Assembly (NCBI RefSeq): GCF_001654495.1
Contig: NZ_CP015849.1
Coordinates: 558,001-622,000, forward strand
Reading direction: 5' to 3'
Length of the DNA: 64,000 nucleotides
DNA from: Streptomyces sp. SAT1
GTDB lineage: Bacteria; Actinomycetota; Actinomycetes; Streptomycetales; Streptomycetaceae
Part shown: piece by piece, positions 8,755-21,950 of the stretch
Layout: every line of letters starts with the position of its first letter
Position numbering within the stretch: position 1 is the first letter of the stretch
The notes under the pieces: generated by a model
The model's database searches: none
What the model was told of the DNA's origin: nothing
The model's input: the letters and a program-made list of their open reading frames with translations, nothing else
Position numbers and translations under genes: made by a program

Positions 8755-9771
8755 ATGCGCGGAATGCGCGGCGGCCGGGTAATTCCGCGGCATTGACCCG
8801 TGATCAAGCCGTGCGCTGGCGGAATCCCCCGGCGGGTGATCATTTTCCCGGCCGCGGGCGTGCCGCACATCACGTCCGGCGGGGGCGGCGCGCGGCCCGC
8901 CGGTGACGGTTTCCCCCGCGCCGCCGACGACGGGCCGTCACCCCGCCGCGGTCACCGGGCCAGCCGGCCGAGCAGCGCGGAGGCCGCGGTGATGCCCGCG
9001 GCGGCGGCCAGGACGAGCACGGCGAAGTCGAGGCCGAGGTGCGCGGGGGTGCCCAGCAGCAGCCCGCGCAGGGCGTCGACCTGGTAGCTGAGCGGGTTGA
9101 CCCTGCTGACCGCCTGGAGCCAGCCGGGCATCACGGCCACCGGGTACAGGGCGTTGGAGGCGAAGAACAGCGGCATGGTGATGGCCTGTCCGATGCCCAT
9201 CAGCCGGTCGCGGCTGAGCACGATCCCGGCGATGGTCATGGACAGGCAGGAGAAGAACGCCGAGCCGAGGACCACGGCCGTGGCGACCCCGAGCAGCCGG
9301 AGCGGGTTCCAGGTCAGCGCCACGCCGAGCAGCGCGGCCAGCACGATGACCACGACGGCCTGGATCAGCGACTTCACCCCGGCCGCGAACGCCTTTCCGG
9401 TGACCAGCGCCGAGCGCGGGGTGGGGGTGACCAGGAGCTTGTTGAGGACGCCCGCGTCGCGCTCCCAGATGATCTGGATGCCGTAGAAGATGGCGATGAA
9501 CATCGCGGACTGGGCGATGATGCCCGGGGCCATGAAGTCCAGGTAGGGCAGGCCGCCGGTGGGGATCGCGCGGATCCGGGTGAAGGTCTGGCCGAAGATC
9601 AGCAGCCACAGGGCGGGCTGGACGGCGCGGGTGTACAGCTCGGTGCGGTCGTGGCGCAGCTTCTGGAGTTCGACCGCGCACATGGCGGCGACCCGGGCGG
9701 GCAGCAGCCGCCAGCCCGCGCGGGGCTCGGGGGGCCGCACCAGCAGGCCGATGCCGTCCGCGAAGGCGGGG

Positions 9772-10622
<851 letters not shown>

Positions 10623-10626
<4 letters not shown>

Positions 10627-11084
10627 GGGCGGTCGCCCTCCTCGCGCAGGTTCTCGGCCAGCCGGCGCAGGGCGGGGAGCGCGGCGCGCAGCGCCTCCCG
10701 GTCGGCCTCGGGCAGCCGGTCCAGCTGGTCGCGGACCAGGGCGACGCGGCGGGCGCGCCAGTCCCGCAGCCGCGCCCCGGCGGCCTCGGTCAGCAGCAGC
10801 CGGGCGGCCCGGCGGTCGGCGGGGTCCGTCTCCCGGACCAGCTGGCCGTCCCGGACGAGCCGGTTGACCAGGGTGGAGACGGAGTTGCCCGCCAGATGCA
10901 GTTCCTTGGCCGCCTCCGAGACGCCGATGCCGGGGCGGGTCTCGACCAGGCGCAGCAGTTCGACCTCGGCGCCGCGCAGCCGGGTCACGGTCGCTCCGGC
11001 GCGCAGCCGGCGCCGGACGAGCCGCTGCACCCCGACCAGGGCGTCGGCCAGCTCCTCGGCCTGGATCTCCGGTTCCGCTTCCAT
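10623..11084 (-). CDS. MarR family transcriptional regulator
   Basis: A 153-residue winged-helix regulator: helix-turn-helix around GVSEAAKELHLAGNSVSTLVNRLV followed by the wing DPADRRAARLLLT. First gene of an operon with an ABC exporter. The upstream region has a perfect 9-3-9 palindrome overlapping a leaderless -10, so autorepression relieved by a ligand is the likely scheme (inference). ATG 11084 has no ribosome site; a TAACGT box ends 6 nt before it, consistent with a leaderless mRNA. Confidence 0.92.
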
Positions 11085-11090
11085 GCTTCG

Positions 11091-11096
11091 ACGTTA
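11091..11096 (-). promoter_or_regulatory. -10 box of the marR-ABC operon
   Basis: Minus-strand TAACGT (TANNNT) followed by 6 nt and the marR ATG at 11084, the geometry of a leaderless promoter. It overlaps one end of the palindrome at 11094-11114. Confidence 0.5.
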
Positions 11097-11114
11097 CCTC
11101 TGTAGCAGAGGTAA
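11094..11114. promoter_or_regulatory. Palindromic operator for the MarR regulator
   Basis: A perfect inverted repeat with TTACCTCTG and CAGAGGTAA arms around TAG. It lies 10 bp upstream of the marR start and overlaps the predicted -10, so a bound dimer would block RNA polymerase. The size and symmetry fit MarR-family sites. Confidence 0.65.
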
Positions 11115-11494
11115 GTACCGCCAAGGGCGGACCAAGACTCGGCCAAGGACACGGCGCGGCCCTTCCGGCCACAGGCCCGGGAGCGGGCGAGACGTGTTCA
11201 TTGAAATGCGCATCATTTCCCGGGAATCGAATTCCGAAGAAGGCTCGCACAATCGGCGGGACAATCCACCGGACACGAATGAAATCATTTCGCGACCGGC
11301 CGGACGCATACCGTCACCGCATTCTCTGAATTGTTTCGGGATCTCCGGCTTCGGGAATCCGCAATTCAGTGCTTCGGACCGGAGGCACGCCCGTGGGAGC
11401 CGGCGCGCCGGGCCCCGATGTGATCCGGGCAGGATCTGCCCCGCGCCTCCCGTGGTGTCCGTCCATCCAGCACCTGCTGAGGGAGGCGCAGCGT
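11115..11494 (+). promoter_or_regulatory. AT-richer control region upstream of the sigma factor gene
   Basis: A 380-bp stretch without a convincing gene. It is AT-richer than its surroundings from about 11190 to 11370 and carries short inverted repeats: GAAATG/CATTTC, GGAAT/ATTCC and GAAATCATTTC. A possible SigB-type promoter, GTTT at 11333 and GGGAAT at 11353 with 16 nt between, points at the sigma gene; GGGAAT differs by one base from GGGTAT, so autoregulation is only suggested. Confidence 0.4.
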
Positions 11495-12286
11495 ATGCGT
11501 ACCACCGGCAGAACGAAGTCCCACCCGCACGACGACGCCCCCGACACGGCGGCGGCCTTCGAGCGGCTCGCGGGACTGCCCGCGGGAGCGGAGCGCAAGG
11601 CGCTGCGCGACGAGCTGGTCCAGGTGTGGCTGCCGATGGCCGAGCGGATCGCGGTCCGCTTCCGGGGCCGCGGCGAGGCACTGGAGGATCTGTACCAGGT
11701 GGCGGCGCTCGGCCTGGTCAAGGCCGTCGACCACTACGATCCGGCGCGCGGCTACGCGTTCGAGGCGTATGCCGTGCCGACCGTCACCGGTGAGATCAAG
11801 CGGCACTTCCGCGATCACATGTGGACGCTGCACGTGCCGCGCCGGGTCCAGGACCTGCGCAACCGGGTGCGCCGCGCGGCCAAGGAACTGGCCCAGACGA
11901 CGCCGGGCCGCTCCCCCACCGTCGCGGAGATCGCCGAGTACACCGACCTGAGCGTCGAGGACGTCCGCACCGGCATGGAGGCCCTGGACTGCTTCGCCGC
12001 GCTGTCGCTGGAGGCGGAGGTGCCGGGCACCGACGGGTACGCGCTCGGCGACGGCCTGGGCGAGGCCGACGCGCGCTACGACCTGGTGGTGGACCGGGTG
12101 GCCGTACGGCCCTGTCTGCAGGCGCTGCCCGAGCGTGAGCGCATGATCCTCTATCTGCGGTTCTTCCGGGGCATGACGCAGAGCCGGATCGCCCAGCAGC
12201 TCGGCATCTCGCAGATGCATGTCTCACGGCTGCTCAGCGGGTGCTTCGCCCAGCTGCGCGAGGAGCTGCTCGCCGAGGCCGGCTGA
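11495..12286 (+). CDS. RNA polymerase sigma factor, SigB/SigF family
   Basis: A 263-residue group 3 sigma factor. Region 2 holds DLYQVAALGLVKAVDHYDP and FEAYAVPTVTGEIKRHFRD; region 3 follows HVPRRVQDLRNRVR; region 4 holds the helix-turn-helix MTQSRIAQQLGISQMHVSRLL. Streptomyces has several such factors for osmotic and oxidative stress and development, held inactive by RsbW-like anti-sigma proteins. ATG 11495 is preceded by GGGAGG at 8 nt. A second, clearly paralogous factor lies at 31772-32635. No anti-sigma gene is immediately adjacent. Confidence 0.92.
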   Translation: MRTTGRTKSHPHDDAPDTAAAFERLAGLPAGAERKALRDELVQVWLPMAERIAVRFRGRGEALEDLYQVAALGLVKAVDHYDPARGYAFEAYAVPTVTGEIKRHFRDHMWTLHVPRRVQDLRNRVRRAAKELAQTTPGRSPTVAEIAEYTDLSVEDVRTGMEALDCFAALSLEAEVPGTDGYALGDGLGEADARYDLVVDRVAVRPCLQALPERERMILYLRFFRGMTQSRIAQQLGISQMHVSRLLSGCFAQLREELLAEAG

Positions 12287-12311
12287 CGCCCGCCGACGCC
12301 CGTCCGGTGCC

Positions 12312-12335
12312 GTTTCGGCGGCATGCGGGGGGTAC
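12312..12335 (+). promoter_or_regulatory. SigB-type promoter upstream of the VOC gene
   Basis: GTTT (12312-12315), 14 nt, then GGGTAC (12330-12335). This matches the GNNT-N14-16-GGGTAC/T consensus reported for Streptomyces SigB-family factors. It lies just after the sigma factor gene and 80 bp before the VOC start. Confidence 0.55.
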
Positions 12336-12414
12336 TCGGCAGGCGCCCTCGGGGGTTCCGGTCGGACACTGGTGTGAGACCGGTGGCCACCGGCCGACGA
12401 GACCAGGACGTGCC

Positions 12415-13218
12415 ATGAACCACGACACGACACCCGCCGGACCCACGACCGGCGTCGTCTCCACGCACACGGTGTGCGGCGCGCCCTGCTGGGTCAGCCT
12501 GACCAGCCGGGACCTGGAGACCACGGAGGAGTTCTACTCGGCCCTGCTGGGCTGGGAGTGGCGTTCGGCCAAGCTCGGCGACCGCTTCCGCATCGCGCTC
12601 GCCGACGGCGCCCCGGTCGCCGGGATCGCGGCGGTGGCGTCCATGTGGCAGATGGCCGTGGCCTGGACCCCGTACTTCGCGGTACCGAGCGCCGACCGGG
12701 CGGTCTCGCGGGTGCAGGAGCGCGGCGGCACCTCGGCGGTCGGCCCGATCTCGCTGCCGCCCGGCCGGGCCGCGCTGCTGGCGGACCGGGACGGCGCGAC
12801 CTTCGGGATCTGGGAGGGCGAGCTGTTCACCGACTGGGAGACCTGGCGCAAGGCCGCGCCGGCCTACATCCGGCTGCACACCCGGGACGCGTTCGACGCC
12901 GCCATCTTCTACGGCGAGGTCCTGGACTGGGCGACGGAGCGGCCCGGCTGCTGCGAGGTCCGCTACGAGGGCGACGAGGTGGTCCTGCGCAGCCACGGCG
13001 AGGTGGTGGCGCGGATCGAGTCCGGTGCGCTGGAGGCGGCCCCCGATCCCACCATCCGGCCGCACTGGCAGATCCACTTCCGGGTGGCGGACGTGGCCGT
13101 CTGCGCCAGGACGGCGGAGAGCCACGGCGGCAGTGTGCTGCGCGAGGGCGCCCAGGAGGCCGTGCTGCGCGATCCGGACGGGGCGCAGTTCACGGTGACC
13201 TCCCGCAGGGAGGCCTGA
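12415..13218 (+). CDS. VOC family protein, two glyoxalase-like modules
   Basis: A 267-residue protein with two vicinal-oxygen-chelate modules, residues about 15-125 and 135-265; the first begins CWVSLTSRDLETTEEFYSALLGWEW and the second ends VLRDPDGAQFTV. Members bind a metal and act in resistance, dioxygenation or isomerisation, but many are uncharacterised, so no substrate is assigned. The start is ATG 12415. A SigB-consensus promoter upstream suggests stress control. Similar modules occur in the VOC gene at 62626. Confidence 0.85.
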   Translation: MNHDTTPAGPTTGVVSTHTVCGAPCWVSLTSRDLETTEEFYSALLGWEWRSAKLGDRFRIALADGAPVAGIAAVASMWQMAVAWTPYFAVPSADRAVSRVQERGGTSAVGPISLPPGRAALLADRDGATFGIWEGELFTDWETWRKAAPAYIRLHTRDAFDAAIFYGEVLDWATERPGCCEVRYEGDEVVLRSHGEVVARIESGALEAAPDPTIRPHWQIHFRVADVAVCARTAESHGGSVLREGAQEAVLRDPDGAQFTVTSRREA

Positions 13219-13222
13219 ACAG

Positions 13223-13277
13223 GTACGGCCCGCCGCCCCGCCCCCGGTGACTTCCGGGGGCGGGGCGGCGGGCGTAC
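13223..13277. terminator. Strong bidirectional hairpin
   Basis: Perfect 20-bp GC-rich arms (13228-13247 and 13254-13273) with a 6-nt loop; GTAC on each side extends the stem past a bulged G. It lies between the converging VOC and glgX genes and should stop transcripts from both. Confidence 0.75.
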
Positions 13278-13281
13278 GGCG

Positions 13282-15431
<2,150 letters not shown>

Positions 15432-15435
<4 letters not shown>

Positions 15436-15944
15436 CGGGCCCCCTCCAGGACGGCCTCGGGGCCGGTCAGCGCGGAGGCGAGCGCGGCGACGGCCAGCTC
15501 GCGGGGCGGCTTCAGACCCTCGCGCAGGGTCGGAGCCGGCGCCTTGGCGACCAGCGGGACACGCACCCCGGCGCGGGCCCGCTGCGAGAACCAGATGACC
15601 TTGCTCCCGGTCTCGGCGGCGCAGCAGCCCCAGCCGTCGCTGGTCGCCGCGATGCGCGCCAGACAGGTGCGCAGGTCCTGGTCGGGGCGCAGGTCGTGGT
15701 TGTTCTCCCCGACCGCGGTGATGAGGTGCTGGCCGGTCCACCACATCTCGATGGAGGTGTGCTTGTCCCGGGCGTGCTCGTCGATGGCGTTCAGCAGCAT
15801 CTCGGCGCCGCCGCACACGGGTTCGACGAGGTCCTCCAGATCCCAGAGCCGGAGGTGGGCGGCCAGGATGCGCCTGACCTGTCCGACCCGTTCCGGGCTG
15901 ACTTCCACGTCGAGGTGGTAGTAGCAGGGCACTGCGGTCTTCAT
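15432..15944 (-). CDS. RsbW-like ATP-binding protein coupled to glgX
   Basis: A 170-residue protein with a GHKL/HATPase_c-like fold. The N-box-like motif is EMLLNAIDEHARDK, and ENNHDLRPDQDL takes the place of a G1 box; the G2 box is poor. Similar small ATPases in Streptomyces act as anti-sigma or partner-switching kinases. ATG 15944 has GAGGAGCCAAGGA upstream. It is coupled to glgX by a 4-nt overlap, which hints at a link between stress signalling and glycogen turnover (inference). Confidence 0.72.
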
Positions 15945-16285
15945 CGTCCTTGGCTCCTCACCGGCGGGGCCCGCGCTCCCTGTCCCGCCCTTGCGGACCG
16001 GACCCCCGAGCACGAAGCGTGAGCGTTTGTTGCCTCTGAGTCAGAACCACAGTGCGGGCGCTACGCCATTCGTGCAACACGAGCGGACGGCGCGGGCCGG
16101 CGAGACCGCGGGACCGGGCGGGTGACCTGGTTGAAGATCCAACAGGACGCTGTGTCGTTGAACGTGCACCATGAGTGAAAGTCTCGAGCGCCGTGAACGG
16201 GACCGCGTGCCTTCGCGTGCGCGGTCACCGCCCCGACCGTCGGGGAAACGTGCCCATCGAGCGCTCCCGAAAGGTGAACAGCGCC

Positions 16286-16663
16286 ATGCTGCTACCCGCC
16301 AAAGCCGAAGTCGCCCGGCATCTGCGGCGCTACCGGGTGTGGGAACGCGCGATGCTCGCGTCGCCCGACGACCGCAGGGTCCGGGCCACCTTCGAGGATT
16401 CGGGCTACACGCTGTGCGTGCTGATGGGCAAGCGCTGCGCGCGGGAGGCGGCGGACGCCGCGGAGCGGTACCTGCGCACGAACCTGGGCACCTACCTGCG
16501 GGAGCAGGGCGCCGCCCGGCCGCACGTGGGCGCCCTGGCACGCCGGGGCCGCGGCGCGGCGAAGGACCGCGGTCCGGCGGAGGAACGGTGGTCCGCGGCG
16601 GAGCGGAGGGCGCCGCAGGAGCCCCGGCCCGCGGCGGACCGGCGCTCCCGGGCAGGGGCGTAG
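16286..16663 (+). CDS. DUF5133 domain protein
   Basis: About 125 residues beginning MLLPAKAEVARHLRRYRVWERAML, with FEDSGYTLCVLMGKRCAREAADAAERYLR, which I recognise as the small Streptomyces DUF5133 family of unknown function. The C-terminal third is Arg/Ala/Pro-rich and low in complexity. The ATG follows AAAGGTG by about 10 nt. It precedes glgE by 126 bp on the same strand and may be co-transcribed with it. No membrane segment or enzyme motif is visible. Confidence 0.7.
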   Translation: MLLPAKAEVARHLRRYRVWERAMLASPDDRRVRATFEDSGYTLCVLMGKRCAREAADAAERYLRTNLGTYLREQGAARPHVGALARRGRGAAKDRGPAEERWSAAERRAPQEPRPAADRRSRAGA

Positions 16664-16789
16664 GGGACGCGGCCGTACGCCGTCCCGGGCGGCGGTCCCG
16701 GACGGCGGCACCGCCGCACGACGTACCGAGCAGTACCTGGTTCCCGGCCGGGCGCGAGCCCGGCCTCAAGCACGGTGGAGGTGACACCC

Positions 16790-18791
16790 ATGAGTACGAC
16801 TCCGAGTCATGCACCGGCCGTCGGCCGCATCCCCGTACGGGATGTGCGCCCGGCCGTGGAGAGCGGCAGGCGCCCGGCCAAGGCGGTGGTGGGCGAGACG
16901 TTCCAGGTCACCGCCACCGTGTTCGGCGAGGGGCACGACGCGGTCGCGGCGAACGTGGTGCTGTGCGATCCGGCGGGCCGGCCGGGGCCGTGGACGCCGA
17001 TGCGCGAGCTGGCCCCGGGCACCGACCGCTGGGGCGCCGAGGTCACCCCGACCGCGACCGGCCGCTGGACCTACCACGTCGAGGCATGGGCCGACCCCGT
17101 CACCACCTGGCGGCGGCACGCCCAGATCAAGGTCCCGGCCGGGATCGACGCGGGGCTGGTGCTGGAGGAGGGCGCGGAGCTGCACACCAGGGCGGCCGAG
17201 GGGGTGCCCGAGGGGCCGGAACGGGACACCCTGCTTGCCGCCGTCCGGGTGATGGACGACGACTCGCTGCCGGTGATGACCCGGCTGTCGGCGGCGTTGA
17301 CGCCGGAGGTGGACGCGGTCCTGGCCCGCCACCCCCTGCGCGACCTGGTCACCGCCTCCCAGCCGCTCCCGCTCCAGGTCGAACGCGAACGCGCCCTCTA
17401 CAGCGCCTGGTACGAGTTCTTCCCCCGCTCCGAAGGCACCCCCGACCAGCCCCACGGCACCCTGCGCACCGCCGAACGCCGCCTGCCCGCCATCGCCGCC
17501 ATGGGCTTCGACGTCGTCTACCTCCCCCCCGTCCACCCCATCGGCACCACCCACCGCAAAGGCCCCGACAACACCCTCACCGCCGGCCCCCACGACGTCG
17601 GCGTCCCCTGGGCCATCGGCTCACCCGAAGGCGGCCACGACACCGTCCACCCCCGCCTGGGCACCCTCGACGACTTCGACCACTTCACCGCCCGCGCCCG
17701 CGAACTCGGCCTCGAAGTCGCCCTCGACCTCGCCCTCCAGTGCTCCCCCGACCACCCCTGGGTCCACAAACACCCCCAGTGGTTCCACCACCGCCCCGAC
17801 GGCACCATCGCCCACGCCGAGAACCCCCCAAGAAATACCAGGACATCTACCCCCTGGCCTTCGACACCGACATGGACGGCCTCGTCACCGAGACCGTCCG
17901 CATCGTCCGCCACTGGATGCACCACGGCGTCCGCATCTTCCGCGTCGACAACCCCCACACCAAACCCGTCGTCTTCTGGGAACGCGTCCTCGGCGACATC
18001 AACACCACCGACCCCGACGTCATCTTCCTCGCCGAGGCATTCACCCGCCCCGCGATGATGCACACCCTCGCCCAGATCGGCTTCCAGCAGTCCTACACCT
18101 ACTTCACCTGGCGCACCACGAAACAGGAACTCACCGACTACCTGACGGAACTGTCGGGCGAGGCGGCCGCCTACATGCGCCCCAACCTCTTCCCCAACAC
18201 CCCCGACATCCTCCACGCCTACCTCCAGCACGGCGGCCGCCCCGCCTTCGAGGTCCGCGCCGTCCTCGCCGCCACCCTCTCCCCCTCCTGGGGCATCTAC
18301 AGCGGCTACGAACTCTGCGAGAACACCCCCCTCACACAGGGCGGCGAGGAATACGCCCACTCCGAGAAATACCAGCTCAGACCACGCGACTGGGACACCG
18401 CCGAACGCGAGGGCCGCACCATCACCCCCCTCATCACCCGCCTCAACGACATCCGGCGCCGCCACCCCGCCCTGCACCACCTGCGCAACCTGCACTTCCA
18501 CCCGACCGACAACGACGCCGTGATCGCCTACAGCAAGACCACCGGCGCGGACACGGTCGTCGTGGTGGTCAACCTCGATCCGCACCACACCCAGGAGGCC
18601 ACGGTCTCGTTGGACATGCGGCGCCTCGGCCCGGACGTCCCGGCGTCCCTGTCCGTGCACGACGAACTGACGGGTGAGACCTACCGCTGGGGCACGGCCA
18701 ACTACGTGCGGCTCGATCCCGGGCACCGGCCCGCCCACGTGCTCCATGTCCAGCGTCCGACCACCCCGCAGACCGGAAGGCCCGCCGCGCC

Positions 18792-18795
<4 letters not shown>
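16790..18795 (+). pseudogene. glgE: Alpha-1,4-glucan:maltose-1-phosphate maltosyltransferase, one-base frameshift
   Basis: GlgE (GH13_3) extends alpha-1,4-glucan using maltose-1-phosphate. ATG 16790 follows GGAGGTG by 6 nt. The frame is open to the C run at 17824-17829 (AAC CCC CCA), after which reading must shift by one base to give KKYQDIYPLAFDTD and the C-terminus to 18795. Total length 2006 nt is one short of a codon multiple; a seventh C restores about 668 residues, the normal size. With the base restored the nucleophile is Asp387 (RVDNPHTKP) and the acid Glu416 (LAEAFTRP). Its stop overlaps the treS start (ATGA). A homopolymer error is likely, but a true mutation would abolish maltosyltransferase made from this locus. 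Confidence 0.85.
17350..18500 (+). other. C-rich compositional tract inside glgE
   Basis: From about 17350 to 18500 the coding strand becomes strikingly C-rich and G-poor, with nearly every codon ending in C (CCC, CGC, ACC, CTC). The flanking parts of glgE use G-ending codons freely. The change is abrupt by eye. It may mark a gene-conversion patch from a paralogous copy; see findings. Confidence 0.5.
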
Positions 18796-20528
<1,733 letters not shown>

Positions 20529-20557
20529 CCGTGGCCGAGACCAAAGGAGGCGTGACC

Positions 20558-21946
20558 ATGACGAAGACCGCATCCCTCCAGCCGAGCAGCGCGGGCGTCG
20601 CCGATCCCATGGCCTCGCTCGGGTCGCTGCTGCGCGAATGGCTGCCCGGCCAGCGCTGGTTCGCGGGCAAGGACCGGCCCGTCACCGACCTCAGGCTGCT
20701 GTCGATGACGGAGCTGTTCCCGGGGTGCCTGCATCTGCTGGTCCACGCCGAACACGCGGGCGTCGGCGCCGGGAGCGGCGGCGTCCCCGCCCCGGCCGGC
20801 ATCACCGCGCCGCCGCCCGCCGACTGCTACCAACTGCTGCTCGGCGTACGGCGGGAGCTGTCCCCGCGACTGCACCGCGGCTTCATCGGCCGGCCCGCGC
20901 AGGGACCGCTGGCCGGACTCGCGGTCTACGACGCCCTGTGCGACCCGCGCTCCGCGCAACTGCTCCTGGAGCGGCTGCGCCACCCGGGCAGCGCGGGCCC
21001 GCTGCGCTTCGAGGCCGATCCGTCCGCGCTCGTCCCGGGCGGCCTCGCCCCCCGGCTGCTGGACGCGGAGCAGTCCAACTCCTCCATCGTGTACGGCGAC
21101 GAGTTCATCCTGAAGGTCTTCCGCCGCATCCAGGCCGGGGTCAACCCGGACCTGGAGGTGCCGTGGGCGCTGGCCCGGCAGGGGTGCGGCCGGGTGCCCG
21201 CACCCGTGGCCTGGCTGCGCACCAACCAGCCGGAGGAGGCCACGCTCGGGGTGCTCCAGCCGTTCCTGCCCGACGCGGCCGACGGCTGGACCCTGGCCCT
21301 GCGGGCGCTCGCCACCGGCGACGACTTCACCACCCAGGCGCACCAGTTGGGGCAGGCCACGGCCGAGGTGCACCTGGCACTGGCCGACGCCTTCCCGACC
21401 GGCGGCCACCGGGAGGTCGCCCGCACGGCGGTGGCCATGACCGAGCGGCTGGACGCGGCGGCGCACAGCGTGCCCGCGCTCCGGCCGTACGCCGCCCGGC
21501 TGCGCACCGCGTTCGCCGCGCTGGCCAGTTGCGACGCGGGCCCGCCCGCCCAGCGGGTGCACGGCGATCTGCATCTGGGCCAGGTGCTGCGGGCCGGACG
21601 CGAATGGTTCGTGATCGACTTCGAGGGCGAGCCGTCCCGTCCGCTCGCCGAGCGCCGTGTCCCCGAGTCCCCGGTGCGGGACGTGGCGGGCATGCTGCGC
21701 TCCTTCGACTACGCCGCCCGCCAGCGCCGCCCCTGGCGCCCGGAGTGGGCGCGCCGCTGCCGGGAGGCGTACTGCGCCGGCTACGCCTCCCGGGCCGGCT
21801 GGGACCCCCGTAAGAAACACGCCCTGCTGCGGGCCTACGAGACGGACCGTGCCGTGTACGAAGTGCTGTACGAGGCCCGGCACCGTCCCGACTGGCTCGC
21901 GGTACCGATGGCGGCGATCGAACGTCTCGCCGTGAGAGGAGGCTGA
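20558..21946 (+). CDS. mak: Maltokinase (Pep2)
   Basis: A 462-residue aminoglycoside-phosphotransferase-like kinase that phosphorylates maltose to maltose-1-phosphate, the GlgE donor. The N-terminal cap includes [19 protein letters not shown]; the kinase core has [13 protein letters not shown], the catalytic loop [10 protein letters not shown] and the metal-binding [11 protein letters not shown] 20558 lies 7 nt after AAAGGAGG, far better than the in-frame GTG at 20531. It is followed after 4 bp by glgB, so the two are co-transcribed. Confidence 0.93.
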   Translation: MTKTASLQPSSAGVADPMASLGSLLREWLPGQRWFAGKDRPVTDLRLLSMTELFPGCLHLLVHAEHAGVGAGSGGVPAPAGITAPPPADCYQLLLGVRRELSPRLHRGFIGRPAQGPLAGLAVYDALCDPRSAQLLLERLRHPGSAGPLRFEADPSALVPGGLAPRLLDAEQSNSSIVYGDEFILKVFRRIQAGVNPDLEVPWALARQGCGRVPAPVAWLRTNQPEEATLGVLQPFLPDAADGWTLALRALATGDDFTTQAHQLGQATAEVHLALADAFPTGGHREVARTAVAMTERLDAAAHSVPALRPYAARLRTAFAALASCDAGPPAQRVHGDLHLGQVLRAGREWFVIDFEGEPSRPLAERRVPESPVRDVAGMLRSFDYAARQRRPWRPEWARRCREAYCAGYASRAGWDPRKKHALLRAYETDRAVYEVLYEARHRPDWLAVPMAAIERLAVRGG

Positions 21947-21950
21947 ACCG

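Noticed and set aside
8800..9087. Small plus-strand frame before the ABC permease end
   Set aside because: Overlaps the permease gene antisense and has no recognisable motif.
17518..18747. 409-codon minus-strand frame across glgE
   Set aside because: Arises from the C-ending codon tract of glgE; Gly/Val/Asp-rich without recognisable content.
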